From DASYRM01 sp036004405 (GTDB taxonomy: Bacteria; Acidobacteriota; Vicinamibacteria; Vicinamibacterales; UBA2999), in contig DASYRM010000125.1 of NCBI GenBank assembly GCA_036004405.1, forward strand, positions 1 to 47,933: DNA of 47,933 nucleotides. The letters are read 5' to 3'. The translations under genes and the position numbers were made by a program. Shown one piece after another: positions 26,180-36,692 of the stretch; within the stretch, counting starts at the first letter, position 1; every line of letters begins with the position of its first letter. The notes under the pieces are model-generated. The model made no database searches. It was not told the DNA's origin and was given only the letters and a program-made list of their open reading frames with translations.

Positions 26180-27406
26180 CTACTTCTTGATCCTGATCTC
26201 GGCGGTCTCGCCCTTGATGTCGATCTGCGTGCCGAGCGGGCGCGAGTAGTCGGCGAGACGCTCCAGGATGTAGCCGGCCTCCGCGCCCGTGGCCGGCGCC
26301 GGCAGCCCGCGCGTGAACAGGAACTGGTTGGTGGCGCGCGGGTCCTGCACATCCGGCTGCCCCTGCCCCAGCACGTTCATCACGATCGGGCGGACCGCGA
26401 TCGACCGCAGCGTCTTCCCTCGATACTCGAGGTGCGCGACGGCGCTCTGGAAGTTGATCGGCTCGTGGATGTAGGTGAGCGTCGGCGGCACGTTGTAGAT
26501 GAAGTTGCCGAGGTCGTAGAAGATCGGCTTCCCGCGGTAGAACTCCACGCCGTGCAGCAGCGGCGCGCCGTGCATCACCACGATGTCCGCCCCGGCGTCG
26601 ATCTCGGCGTGAACCCACTTCTTCAGCCAGGCGTTCGGCGCCAGGCGCTCCGCCAGCCCGTAGGTGAAGATCGTCGCGAACGAGCGGTTCGAGAACACGT
26701 GGTTGTGCTGGTAGACGATGACGACGTCGGCTTTCGACCGCGCCTCGCGAATGCTGTTCAGGATGCGCTCGGCATCGTCGGGACTGGGCGAGTTGGGCCC
26801 CGCGCCCGGCAGATCGTCCCGCGCCGTGTTGTCCTTGTCTCCCGCCTTGATCCGCAGTTCGTTGACGCCGGGCGAGCTGGCTGTGGCCATGCCGCCGGGA
26901 GCGACGAGCCCCGAAGCGCTGGAGACGAGCGCGATAGTGCCCTTCGGCGTCTTCAGGTAGGCGGGTGCGGCGGCCTCAGCGAGCGTATGGCCGATGCCGG
27001 CATGCACGATCTGCCGCCGGTTGGTCTCGGCGATCGTGTTGCGAATGCCGGTCGCCTGAAGGTCGAAGGCGTGGTTGTTGGACAGCGAAAGCAGGTTGAA
27101 GCCGAGCGCCTTGAACGCGTCGAGCGCCTCGGGCGGCGCCAGGAAGCCGCGGCCTTCGCTCACCGACTGGCCCGGCAGCGCGATCGCCCCCTCGAAGTTC
27201 GTGAAGACCACGTCGCCCTTCAGCAGGCCGGCGATGACCGGCACCGCCTTGGGCGCGGTGGCGCGCAAGTCCGAACGGAGCATCGACTGACCCGCCAGCG
27301 TGATGGTCAGCGGCGACGGCACCGCTTGCGCGCCGGCGGCCATGCGGCCCGCCGCCGCCAGGAGGACGACACACCCGGTGGTCGCAAGCACGCGACCGGC
27401 AGTCAT
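26180..27406 (-). CDS. CapA-family metallophosphatase-like protein, secreted
   Basis: A 408-aa protein related to CapA/PgsA (poly-gamma-glutamate synthesis accessory) with a calcineurin-like phosphoesterase fold. A signal peptide ends near residue 27 (MAAGAQAV). The characteristic blocks are FTNFEGAI, SLSNNHAFDLQATGI, VYQHNHVFSN, VMHGAPLLHGVEFY and FYDLGNFIYN. No capsule or polyglutamate synthetase genes are adjacent, so its substrate is unclear. A GTG at 27418 preceded by GAGG is a reasonable alternative start, adding four residues. Convergent with paralog 2. Confidence 0.88.
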   Translation of the reverse strand: MTAGRVLATTGCVVLLAAAGRMAAGAQAVPSPLTITLAGQSMLRSDLRATAPKAVPVIAGLLKGDVVFTNFEGAIALPGQSVSEGRGFLAPPEALDAFKALGFNLLSLSNNHAFDLQATGIRNTIAETNRRQIVHAGIGHTLAEAAAPAYLKTPKGTIALVSSASGLVAPGGMATASSPGVNELRIKAGDKDNTARDDLPGAGPNSPSPDDAERILNSIREARSKADVVIVYQHNHVFSNRSFATIFTYGLAERLAPNAWLKKWVHAEIDAGADIVVMHGAPLLHGVEFYRGKPIFYDLGNFIYNVPPTLTYIHEPINFQSAVAHLEYRGKTLRSIAVRPIVMNVLGQGQPDVQDPRATNQFLFTRGLPAPATGAEAGYILERLADYSRPLGTQIDIKGETAEIRIKK

Positions 27407-27480
27407 TTTTCGAGCCACTGGCACCTCGCCTGGTTGCAGAACGTCGGCCGAGTATACGAGCAGTGCCCCGGCCCGCGCAT

Positions 27481-28902
27481 TTACGCCACGCCAAAGCCGG
27501 GCCAGAATCTCGCCGCGAGGTAGCCCGCGACGACGAGCAGCACCCAGATGACCACGGTCAACGCGGCGCCGACGCGGAACATCGTCCGCAGGTTCACGCC
27601 GTAGCCTGCCGCAATTGCCGGTCCGGCCGAAGACGACGGCAGCATCAGCCCGCAGTTGGCCGCGCTCGTCACGATGTAGACGAACGGGACCGGGTTGAGG
27701 CCCAGCCCCTGGAACGTGCTGATCGTGATGGGCACGACGATGGCAACGGCCGCGGTATTGCTCGTGATTTGCGTGACGACGGCGGCCAGGAGAGTGAAGA
27801 CCGCCACCGCCAGCAGCCCGCCGCCATCCGCGAGCGGGATCAGGCGTTCGGCCACGAACTTCGCCGTCCCGGTGTCGCTCAGCACCTGCCCCAGCGCCGA
27901 TCCGCCGGCGAACAGATAGATCAGGCCCCAGACCATGTGCGCCTCGGCGTAGTTCCACTCGAGAAGCGGCTCGCCGCGATGGCGAATCGCAAACGCCAGC
28001 ACGCCGAAGGCCAGGAACACGAAGGCCGGCGCCAGGCCGGGCACCACCGCCGCGTAGAGCTGACGGGTGAACGCGAGCAGCGTGGCCGCACCGAAGAGCG
28101 CCAGCCCCCAGCGCTCGGGCCCCGACATCGGACCGAGCGCGCGAAGCTCCTGCGCAAAGAACGCCTTCGAGCCCTCGAGGCGCTCGGTCTCGAGGCTGAA
28201 GGCCCGGCGCATGAAGACGGCCGAGGCTGCCGTCAGCAGCACTGTCAGCGGCAGCACGCGCCAGAGCCACGTGGTGAAGAGATACTCGTGGCCGGCGAGC
28301 CGCTCGAGGAACTGGATCGCGAGCAGGTTGTGCGCACCTCCGAGCGGCGTGCCGGCGCCGCCGATGCTCGTGCCCCAGGCCACCGCGATCAGCAGCGCCG
28401 AGCCGAAGGCGCTCTTGCCCGCGTCGGCTATGCCGAGAAAGCGCAGCATCGCGACGACGATCGGCATCATGGTGGCCGCTACGACCGCGTTCGGCAGGAA
28501 CGCGCTGAGGATGCTGGCGATGAGGAACCACGACACGATCTGCTGCCGCGTGCCGATGCCGATGCCGAGCAGCGACACCAGCGCGATGCGCCGGTCCAGG
28601 CCGCATCGCCGCCACAGCGTGGCGAGGATGTTGGCGCCGATCAGCAGCATCACGAGGGGCTCGGAGTAGGCCGGCAGGATTGTCGCGACGGGCAGGAAGT
28701 TGAAGAGCGCCAGCACCACCACCGGCAGGAACGCCGTGACCGCCAGGTGCACGGGCTCGGTCACCCACCACCACGACATCCAAATCAGCAGGCCGAGGCT
28801 CGCCCGCACGGCGTACGGCATCGACGCGAGCGGCGCGAACGCCAGCAGCACGAAGGCCGCTGGTCCGCCGAGCGCGTGCACGAGCTGACGGCGGCCCGTC
28901 AC
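27481..28902 (-). CDS. SLC13/DASS-family anion transporter
   Basis: A 473-aa inner-membrane carrier with about eleven or twelve helices. The two hairpin sodium-site motifs are recognisable: the second as QITSNTAAVAIVVPI, the first as the variant FLPNAVVAATMMPI. WGTSIGGAGTPLGGAHN is a family landmark. Such carriers move dicarboxylates, citrate or sulfate with sodium. It begins close behind the threonine synthase stop; the GTG at 28902 is the first usable start in frame, and a GTG at 28881 is an alternative. The substrate cannot be told from sequence. The first motif has Pro-Asn where many members have Ser-Asn. Confidence 0.88.
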   Translation of the reverse strand: MTGRRQLVHALGGPAAFVLLAFAPLASMPYAVRASLGLLIWMSWWWVTEPVHLAVTAFLPVVVLALFNFLPVATILPAYSEPLVMLLIGANILATLWRRCGLDRRIALVSLLGIGIGTRQQIVSWFLIASILSAFLPNAVVAATMMPIVVAMLRFLGIADAGKSAFGSALLIAVAWGTSIGGAGTPLGGAHNLLAIQFLERLAGHEYLFTTWLWRVLPLTVLLTAASAVFMRRAFSLETERLEGSKAFFAQELRALGPMSGPERWGLALFGAATLLAFTRQLYAAVVPGLAPAFVFLAFGVLAFAIRHRGEPLLEWNYAEAHMVWGLIYLFAGGSALGQVLSDTGTAKFVAERLIPLADGGGLLAVAVFTLLAAVVTQITSNTAAVAIVVPITISTFQGLGLNPVPFVYIVTSAANCGLMLPSSSAGPAIAAGYGVNLRTMFRVGAALTVVIWVLLVVAGYLAARFWPGFGVA

Positions 28903-28906
28903 CGCG

Positions 28907-30094
28907 TCACGCCGGAAGCGCCGCCTGCCACGCCTCGAGGTACTTGTAGCCGCTGCCGGTGTTGAACAGCACCACCGACTCGTCGCGCGCGATCTTCTTC
29001 TCTGCGACCAGGGCCTGGATCGCGGCCAGGCCGGCGCCGCCTTCGGGCGCGGCAAAGATGCCCTCGAGGCGCGCCATGTCGCGGCACGCCGCCATCAGCG
29101 CCGCGTCGCTCACCGCCACGGCCTCGCCGCCGCTGGCATAGATGTCGGCGAGGATGATGAAGTCGCCGAGCGCTTTGGGCACCCGCAGGCCGGCGGCGAC
29201 CGTCTCGGCGTGCTCCCATTTCTCCGAGGCCGCGGCGCGCCGCTCGAAGGCGCGGACGATGGGCGCGCACCCTTCGGCCTGGGCGGCGATCATGCGCGGC
29301 CGCTCGCGGCCGATGAGGCCCATCGCCTCGAGCTCTTCGAACGCCTTCCACATGCCGATGAGGCCGACGCCGCCGCCGGTGGGATACACGATGACGTCGG
29401 GTAGCGCGCCGCCCATCTCCTCCCACAGCTCGTACCCCATCGTCTTCTTGCCCTCGATGCGGTACGGCTCCTTCAGCGTGGACACTTCGTACCAGCCGTG
29501 CACCGGCGCGCGCTCGGCGATGAACGCGCCGCAGTCGGAGATGAGGCCGTCGATCAGATGCACGTCGGCGCCGCAGGCGCGCGCCTCGAGCACGATCGCC
29601 GCCGGCGTGTCGGACGGCATGGCCACCACGCACCGCAGTCCGGCCTGGGCGGCGTAGGCCGCAGCGGCTCCCCCGGCGTTGCCGGCCGTGGGCAGCGCAA
29701 TCGTCTCGACGCCGAGCGACCGGGCGACGCTGACGGCCGCCGAAAGGCCGCGCGCCTTGAAGGAATTGGTGGGGTTCTGCCCTTCCTCCTTGATGAACAG
29801 GCGGTCGAGCCCCAGATGCGGTCCCAGCCGCCGCGCCGGAATCAGCGGCGTCATGCCTTCGCCCAATGAGACAGGCTCGGCCGGCGGCAGCACTTCCTCG
29901 TAGCGCCACATCGAGTGCACGCGGCCGGCGAGCGCCTGGCGCGTGAAGCTGCGCCGGGCCCGGTCCAGGTCGTAGCGGGCGAGCAGCGGGGCCTGGCACC
30001 GCGGGCACAGGTGCTGGCGCTGCGCGGCGTCGAGCACGTCGCCGCACGTGGGTCTGGAACATTGCAGGTGGACGAGCGTCGACGCCGTGGACAT
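28907..30094 (-). CDS. thrC: Threonine synthase (PLP-dependent)
   Basis: A 395-aa fold-type II PLP enzyme that turns O-phosphohomoserine into threonine. The PLP lysine is Lys113 in NPTNSFKARG. PTAGNAGGAAA and YPTGGGVGLIG are the expected cofactor loops. The N-terminus carries a zinc-ribbon-like pair (Cys12, Cys17, Cys30, Cys33), seen in a subset of threonine synthases. The frame continues upstream, but the ATG at 30094 fits the family. It is divergent from the GlcG/HbpS-like gene and probably co-transcribed with the SLC13 carrier. Cysteate or threonine-synthase-like relatives are possible alternatives. Confidence 0.88.
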   Translation of the reverse strand: MSTASTLVHLQCSRPTCGDVLDAAQRQHLCPRCQAPLLARYDLDRARRSFTRQALAGRVHSMWRYEEVLPPAEPVSLGEGMTPLIPARRLGPHLGLDRLFIKEEGQNPTNSFKARGLSAAVSVARSLGVETIALPTAGNAGGAAAAYAAQAGLRCVVAMPSDTPAAIVLEARACGADVHLIDGLISDCGAFIAERAPVHGWYEVSTLKEPYRIEGKKTMGYELWEEMGGALPDVIVYPTGGGVGLIGMWKAFEELEAMGLIGRERPRMIAAQAEGCAPIVRAFERRAAASEKWEHAETVAAGLRVPKALGDFIILADIYASGGEAVAVSDAALMAACRDMARLEGIFAAPEGGAGLAAIQALVAEKKIARDESVVLFNTGSGYKYLEAWQAALPA

Positions 30095-30148
30095 CGCGCG
30101 GCAGTGTATCCTGACGCCCGACGAGGCCACACTGGCTGATCGCCGAAC

Positions 30149-30154
30149 GAGGAG
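30149..30154 (+). promoter_or_regulatory. Ribosome binding site of the GlcG/HbpS-like gene
   Basis: GAGGAG ends seven bases before the ATG at 30162 and fixes that start, which also opens a clean signal peptide. Confidence 0.6.
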
Positions 30155-30161
30155 TCTACTC

Positions 30162-30650
30162 ATGCGCGTGCTCACGATTCTGCTCCTGGTGCCGGCCGTC
30201 GCGCTGGCGCAGCAGGGCGCCAAGCCCGCCACCGGGCTGATCACTGAACGGGTGCTGCCGCTCGACATGGCGGTGGACATCGCCCGCGCCGCCGTCGACA
30301 AGTGCCGCGCCGACGGCTACCGGACCACCGTGGCCATCATCGACGCCGCCGGCAACCTGAAGCTCTCGGCGCGCGATGACGGCACCAGCCCGCACACCGT
30401 CGAAGTGGCGCGCAAGAAGGCCTACACGGCGCTCATCTACCGGCGGCCGTCGATGGACACGGCCAAGGCGTGGGCCACGCAGGTGCCGCCCCCGTCGATC
30501 GAGGGCACGATTGCGCTCGGCGGTGGGTTCCCCATTCGCGCCGGCGATCAGGTGGTGGGCGCCATCGGCGTCAGCGGCGCGCCCGGACAGGACAAGGACG
30601 AGGCGTGCGCCAACGCCGGCCTGGCGGCCGTCGCCGCGCGATTGAAGTAG
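30162..30650 (+). CDS. GlcG/HbpS-family heme-binding-like protein, secreted
   Basis: A 162-aa exported protein with a signal peptide to about residue 16 (VPAVALAQ). The single domain has the family blocks LDMAVDIARAAVDKCRADGY, VAIIDAAGNLKLSARDDG, ARKKAYTAL, LGGGFPIRAGDQVVGAIGVS and a closing DEACANAGLAAV. Related proteins bind heme or small glycolate-type ligands; HbpS is extracellular. The ligand here is unknown. Its stop TAG overlaps the GTG of the next gene by one base (TAGTG), so the two are translated together. Confidence 0.9.
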   Translation: MRVLTILLLVPAVALAQQGAKPATGLITERVLPLDMAVDIARAAVDKCRADGYRTTVAIIDAAGNLKLSARDDGTSPHTVEVARKKAYTALIYRRPSMDTAKAWATQVPPPSIEGTIALGGGFPIRAGDQVVGAIGVSGAPGQDKDEACANAGLAAVAARLK

Positions 30651-31159
30651 TGACCGCGAACGCGTGGCGCGCAGCGGCCGGCCTCGTGCTGGCCGTCGCG
30701 ACCGCCGCTTCGGCGCAAGCACCGCCGGCCGCGGCGCCGCCTCCGCAGCCGCCGATCGCCGGCACGTGGAAGCTGAACCCGCAGAAGTCCGGCGTCCAGC
30801 TGCCGCCGGACTACGTGGAAATCCGCCAGTATCGGCTGCGTCCGGACGGCTATCTCGTGGGGCTGCTCTTCAACGGCGATGCGCGCGGCCTGCGCTATCT
30901 GCAGTTCACCGCCAAGAGCGACGGCAAGGACTACCCTGAGCACTCGGATCAGATCGTCGCCAACATGATCGCCGCCGGCACACCCACACCTCGCACCTAC
31001 TCCGAGACGAAGACCGACGAGTACACCACTGCGTGGATCGACAAGGTGGACGGCAAGATCACGGCCCAGGGGCGGAAGGTCGTCTCGAAGGATGGGCAGA
31101 CGCTGACCATCACGATCGAGGGCCAGACCGCCATCCGCGTCTACGACCGCCAGCAATAA
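30650..31159 (+). CDS. Small secreted protein, unknown function
   Basis: A 169-aa protein starting at GTG inside the preceding stop. A signal peptide ends near residue 23 (ATAASAQ), then a Pro/Ala-rich spacer leads into GTWKLNPQKSG, a motif common at the start of lipocalin-like or beta-barrel secreted proteins of Acidobacteriota. The rest is predicted beta-rich (YRLRPDGYLVGLLFNGD, TLTITIEGQTAIRVYD). No catalytic motif is seen. It is co-expressed with the GlcG/HbpS-like protein. Confidence 0.8.
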   Translation: MTANAWRAAAGLVLAVATAASAQAPPAAAPPPQPPIAGTWKLNPQKSGVQLPPDYVEIRQYRLRPDGYLVGLLFNGDARGLRYLQFTAKSDGKDYPEHSDQIVANMIAAGTPTPRTYSETKTDEYTTAWIDKVDGKITAQGRKVVSKDGQTLTITIEGQTAIRVYDRQQ

Positions 31160-31167
31160 CCGCCCAC

Positions 31168-31195
31168 GGCTCAGGGCTCAGGGCTCGGGGCTCAC
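31168..31195. repeat. Heptanucleotide tandem repeat, four units of GGCTCAG
   Basis: Units read GGCTCAG, GGCTCAG, GGCTCGG and GGCTCAC, starting 8 bp after a stop codon. The same unit occurs in the opposite orientation at 39071-39098. Confidence 0.85.
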
Positions 31196-31201
31196 GCCGA
31201 A

Positions 31202-31221
31202 GGGCCGCCTGAAGGCGGCCC
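31202..31221. repeat. 20-bp palindromic hairpin, GGGCCGCC arm
   Basis: GGGCCGCC, loop TGAA, GGCGGCCC, followed by CCACGA. It lies between a heptad array and the 183-bp element in the convergent gap 31160-31461, which contains no gene. Confidence 0.8.
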
Positions 31222-31238
31222 CCACGACAGCGACCTCA

Positions 31239-31421
31239 TCGACCCGTGGGCGGCCAGAGGTTCTGTCGGGCCGACTATCACCGCCGGGAGCGCCAGCGGC
31301 AGTTGAAAAACGACGAGACGCGGCCTTCTCCGGAGGCCGCGTGCGAGGAGTTTTTCCCCGGCGTGTGATCGGAGGCTCCGACAGAAGCCTCTGGCTGCCC
31401 GCGGGTCGGAGGGCAGAATCG
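31239..31421. repeat. 183-bp palindromic element, copy 1
   Basis: One long imperfect hairpin. About 30-bp terminal inverted repeats (left CGACCCGTGGGCGGCC, right GGCTGCCCGCGGGTCG) extend inward through CAGAGGTTCTGTCGG. Nested stems follow: ATCAC (31277-31281) with GTGAT (31365-31369), CGCCGGG with CCCGGCG, GAAAAAC with GTTTTTC, and ACGCGGCCT with AGGCCGCGT. A second copy of exactly equal length lies at 36384-36566, with paired substitutions in two stems. Confidence 0.85.
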
Positions 31422-31461
31422 TCGCTGCGGCGTGGCTGTCTCGATCAAATGAGCCGTGCGA

Positions 31462-32304
31462 TTACGGCTTCGACCAGGGCGGCGTCCAGCCTTTGATGCG
31501 CCCCTCCCACAGGCCGCGGTTGTTCTCTTCGCATGAGTACTCGAGCAACGGGCCGTCCATCAGCCGGAACGTGCGCTCGTTGGTCCACGTCCTCGTATAG
31601 GCCTTGGGATCGTCCACCGTCACGGTATACGCGATGCGCGCGCGATCGAGGCGCCTGAACGTCTGCGTCAGGTGCAACGCGTCGCTGTGCGGATGGCCGA
31701 CGGTGTCGAGGCGCGTGAACCCGTTGAAGCCGCGCGTCTCGACCACGAACGTGTCGCCGTCCCACCGGCCGATCGAGTAGCCGTACCACGTGGGATTGTC
31801 GGCCGCCTGCTTCGGGAACTCGCGCGCGATCGGGATGACGTGGTGCCAGGTGTTGATCTCGAACATCAGGGCGACGTGCCGCTCGTCCTGCATGATCTGG
31901 AACGGATACGGCGCATTGACCGAGCGCTGCAACCCGAACGGAAAGCAGCTGCCGGTGTAGTCGCCGCTGGCGGCGTCGTACGACGACCAGTTGGCCAACC
32001 CCCAGGCGGTGAACGGCAATTCCGCCTTGTTGCCTTTGGCTGCCAGCGCCTGGCGGGCCTGCGGTGTGTCGTCGGGCGCAAAGGGCGCCTCGGCGTGGCC
32101 GCGCTGATCGCGGCGGTTCACCGTCATGTCCGGCACGTAGGGCGGCATCCAGACGCCGGTGAGATCGGGCCGGCCGTCAGCGCGGCGCGGCGGTCCTTCG
32201 GCGGAGGGCGCGACGCCGGCAGACGGCGCCTGACCGGTTAGGTGCACGGAGAGCACGACCGCGACGATCACGATCGACGAGAGGGGTGTCCAGCGAGCGC
32301 TCAT
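31462..32304 (-). CDS. Secreted protein of the GVW/GRWEGD family (paralog 3)
   Basis: A 280-aa exported protein with a signal peptide to about residue 25 (VHLTGQAP). Family blocks are GRPDLTGVWMPPY, GYSIGRWDGDTFVVETRGF, VTVDDPKAYTRTW and LLEYSCEENNRG. It is the most divergent of the three paralogs, with a longer region between the first two blocks and an extra FTAWGLANWSSYDAASGDY segment. It lies 28 nt after the hybrid kinase stop on the same strand, so read-through transcription is possible. Function unknown. Confidence 0.85.
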   Translation of the reverse strand: MSARWTPLSSIVIVAVVLSVHLTGQAPSAGVAPSAEGPPRRADGRPDLTGVWMPPYVPDMTVNRRDQRGHAEAPFAPDDTPQARQALAAKGNKAELPFTAWGLANWSSYDAASGDYTGSCFPFGLQRSVNAPYPFQIMQDERHVALMFEINTWHHVIPIAREFPKQAADNPTWYGYSIGRWDGDTFVVETRGFNGFTRLDTVGHPHSDALHLTQTFRRLDRARIAYTVTVDDPKAYTRTWTNERTFRLMDGPLLEYSCEENNRGLWEGRIKGWTPPWSKP

Positions 32305-32332
32305 GCGGCGAATGATACCGCCGCGCGGCGTG

Positions 32333-34963
<2,631 letters not shown>

Positions 34964-34985
34964 GTCCTGGATAGATCGGCCGCTG

Positions 34986-35006
34986 GCCTTCAGCCTTTAG
35001 CCTCTC
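34986..35006. repeat. Heptanucleotide tandem repeat, three units of GCCTTCA
   Basis: Units are GCCTTCA, GCCTTTA and GCCTCTC, 23 bp upstream of the kinase ATG in the gap next to the ParB-like gene. A shorter, more diverged array than the others. Confidence 0.6.
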
Positions 35007-35026
35007 GCCAGGCGCAGCAGTCGTGG

Positions 35027-35046
35027 GGGCCGCCTTCAGGCGGCCC
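35027..35046. repeat. 20-bp palindromic hairpin, GGGCCGCC arm
   Basis: GGGCCGCC, loop TTCA, GGCGGCCC, six bases beyond the ParB-like gene stop. TCGTGGG precedes it, matching the shared CCCACGA flank read on the other strand. Confidence 0.8.
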
Positions 35047-35052
35047 GTGATT

Positions 35053-35997
35053 TCAGTCTTCGTCGACGGGCGGTCCGGAGGCCCGCGTCACCTCTTCGGG
35101 CTTCACCTTGTCGATGTTGAACTTAGCGGCCGACGCGGACATCTTGTCCATCACTTCGTCGAAGTCGAAGCTGGTCGACTTGGAGAAGCGGATCGGGTTG
35201 ACCCGCGCCACGACGAAGGGGCGCAGGTAGGGGCTGGTCAGGCCGCGCGCCTTCAGCTTGTCCACGATCGCGGTGACCCGGTCGTCGATCGCCAGCACGA
35301 CTTTCGCCCGCCGCTCGCGCTCGGACACCGCCTTGGGCAGCGGCTTGTCGAGGAACTCGTCGATGCGGCGCAGCACCGACTGATACACCGCACCGCTCAG
35401 CCGCGGGCGCGACTCGTAGGCCGCGCCGAGCGTCAGATACGACGGCTGCTCGAATTGAAACGCAAACGCCCCTTCCGGCTCGCGCGACTCGTCCGCGAGC
35501 GCGCGCGCCATCCGGATCGTCTCGAGCGACTTCTCGCGGAGGTTGTGCGCCTTCTCGGTGTTGAGCGCCAGAATCTGGTAGGCGACCTCGGCTTCCGGGA
35601 TGAGCAGCGCCACCACCGCCTTGGCGCCCAGGCGTTTCATGGCCTGCAGCCGGTGGTTGCCGTTCGGCGTCCAGTAGCGGTCCTCGCGGCGGACGACGAT
35701 GATCGGATCCAGAAAGCGGTCGAGCGTTTCGATCACCGTCATCAGCCGCTTCACGTGCGGATCCGACGGGTCGCGCTGAAACGGCGTCGGCTCGACGCGA
35801 TCGATCGGCAGCGACACGATCAGGACCGGCTTGCCGCCGAACGGATCGCGATAGCTGCCCAGCACGGCGCCGCCATCCCGCTCGACGACCGGCGCCAGCG
35901 CGTCCGCGGCGCTGGTGGCGGTGTGCGTCTCTGCCGGCGACAGCCCCTTCGAGCCGGCTGCCTGCTTCTTGCGCCGAACGGCTTTCTTTTTCGCCAT
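35053..35997 (-). CDS. ParB-like nuclease-domain protein, stand-alone
   Basis: A 314-aa cytoplasmic protein. A Lys/Arg-rich tail (KKKAVRRKKQAAGSKG) precedes a ParB N-terminal-type domain (about 60-145). VSLPIDRVEPTPFQRDP is box I, and NGNHRLQAMKRLGAKAV stands where ParB has its GERRxRA box, here GNHR-like as in ParB-related nucleases and kinases. The C-terminal half is helical and unrecognised, without a typical helix-turn-helix. No parA is adjacent, so this is not a chromosome-segregation pair. A GTG one codon upstream (36000) is an alternative start. Function unknown; nucleotide or DNA binding is likely. Confidence 0.82.
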   Translation of the reverse strand: MAKKKAVRRKKQAAGSKGLSPAETHTATSAADALAPVVERDGGAVLGSYRDPFGGKPVLIVSLPIDRVEPTPFQRDPSDPHVKRLMTVIETLDRFLDPIIVVRREDRYWTPNGNHRLQAMKRLGAKAVVALLIPEAEVAYQILALNTEKAHNLREKSLETIRMARALADESREPEGAFAFQFEQPSYLTLGAAYESRPRLSGAVYQSVLRRIDEFLDKPLPKAVSERERRAKVVLAIDDRVTAIVDKLKARGLTSPYLRPFVVARVNPIRFSKSTSFDFDEVMDKMSASAAKFNIDKVKPEEVTRASGPPVDED

Positions 35998-36053
35998 CAC
36001 GGAGCAGCATACTTCCGTGGAACGGTTGGGCCGGATTCAGCGGACTGTCGTAG

Positions 36054-36073
36054 GGGCCGCCTTCAGGCGGCCC
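36054..36073. repeat. 20-bp palindromic hairpin, GGGCCGCC arm
   Basis: GGGCCGCC, loop TTCA, GGCGGCCC, preceded by TCGTAGG. It is the first of several repeats in the gene-free stretch 35998-36692. Confidence 0.8.
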
Positions 36074-36135
36074 GTGGAGCGCTGCTCGTTCGCAACGAAG
36101 GAATCCGGTCGCAAGGTCTTTCGCCACGGCGAGTT

Positions 36136-36334
36136 GGGAGGCATGTGGGTGCTCCGCGAGCCGCTTCTCGACGTCGCCGAAGACCGCTGCGAATGCCATT
36201 CGGCCGCTGGCCGCGGGATTCGGCCGCCTCTCGGCGACCTCATACCCCGCTGGTCCCCAGTGCATTCTCGCGGTCTTGCGAGGAGTCGCTCGGCGCCGCT
36301 CGAACGCGGTCGCGGAGTCACCCACATGCCTCCC
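36136..36334. repeat. 199-bp imperfect palindromic element
   Basis: The ends are a 16-bp perfect inverted repeat, GGGAGGCATGTGGGTG (36136-36151) and CACCCACATGCCTCCC (36319-36334). The arm extends through CTCCGCG/CGCGGAG with one extra base. A second perfect stem inside pairs AAGACCGC (36180-36187) with GCGGTCTT (36270-36277). There is no transposase and no convincing open frame. Only one copy is seen here. It may be a MITE-like element or a structured RNA. Confidence 0.7.
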
Positions 36335-36346
36335 GTCGGTCTGGCC

Positions 36347-36368
36347 GTGGCCCCCTGAAGGCGGCCAC
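36347..36368. repeat. Degenerate palindromic hairpin, GTGGCC arm
   Basis: GTGGCC and GGCCAC enclose CCCTGAAGGC, a decayed version of the 20-bp hairpin family, between the 199-bp and 183-bp elements. Confidence 0.55.
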
Positions 36369-36383
36369 CTCCGAGAGTTCGCG

Positions 36384-36566
36384 TCGACCCGTGGGCGGCC
36401 AGAGGTTCTGTCGGGCCGACTATCCGCGCCGGGAGCGCCAGCGACAGATGAAAAACGACGAGGCGCGGCTTTCCCCGGAAGCCGCGCGCGAGGAGTTTTT
36501 CCCCGGCGTCGGATCGGAGGCTCCGACAGAAGCCTCTGGCTGCCCGCGGGTCGGAGAGCGGAATCG
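36384..36566. repeat. 183-bp palindromic element, copy 2
   Basis: Same length and terminal repeats as copy 1 at 31239-31421. Where the inner sequence differs, the partner strand differs to match: ATCCG (36422-36426) with CGGAT (36510-36514) replaces ATCAC/GTGAT, and GCGCGGCTT with AAGCCGCGC replaces ACGCGGCCT/AGGCCGCGT. That is four compensated base pairs. Confidence 0.85.
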
Positions 36567-36617
36567 ACGGAATTACGGGAAGGTGATCACGTCTGCGAAC
36601 CAGAAGCGCTCAGTCAC

Positions 36618-36637
36618 GGGCCACCTAAAGGTGGCCC
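36618..36637. repeat. 20-bp palindromic hairpin, GGGCCACC arm, with decayed tandem copies
   Basis: GGGCCACC, loop TAAA, GGTGGCCC, identical to the copy at 26145. Partial copies follow directly (GGCCTAAAGGTGGCCCCCACGA at 36648-36669, then GGGCCCCCACGA), so this locus looks like a small decayed array ahead of the ankyrin gene stop. Confidence 0.75.
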
Positions 36638-36692
36638 CCACGATTGTGGCCTAAAGGTGGCCCCCACGACTGGGCCCCCACGACGGTGGGCT

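Noticed and set aside
31342..31356. Intrinsic terminator (stem plus TTTTT) in the 183-bp element
   Set aside because: The T-run is about eight bases from the stem and pairs with an upstream GAAAAAC, so it fits the larger hairpin better; kept only as a secondary possibility.
35053..35997. Chromosome partitioning ParB and nearby origin
   Set aside because: No parA, no parS-like palindromes, no dnaA boxes, and the GERR box is not canonical.
36037..36327. Short open frames inside the 199-bp palindrome and adjacent repeats
   Set aside because: They follow the repeat structure, show no start signals and translate to Arg/Pro/Ser-rich sequence.
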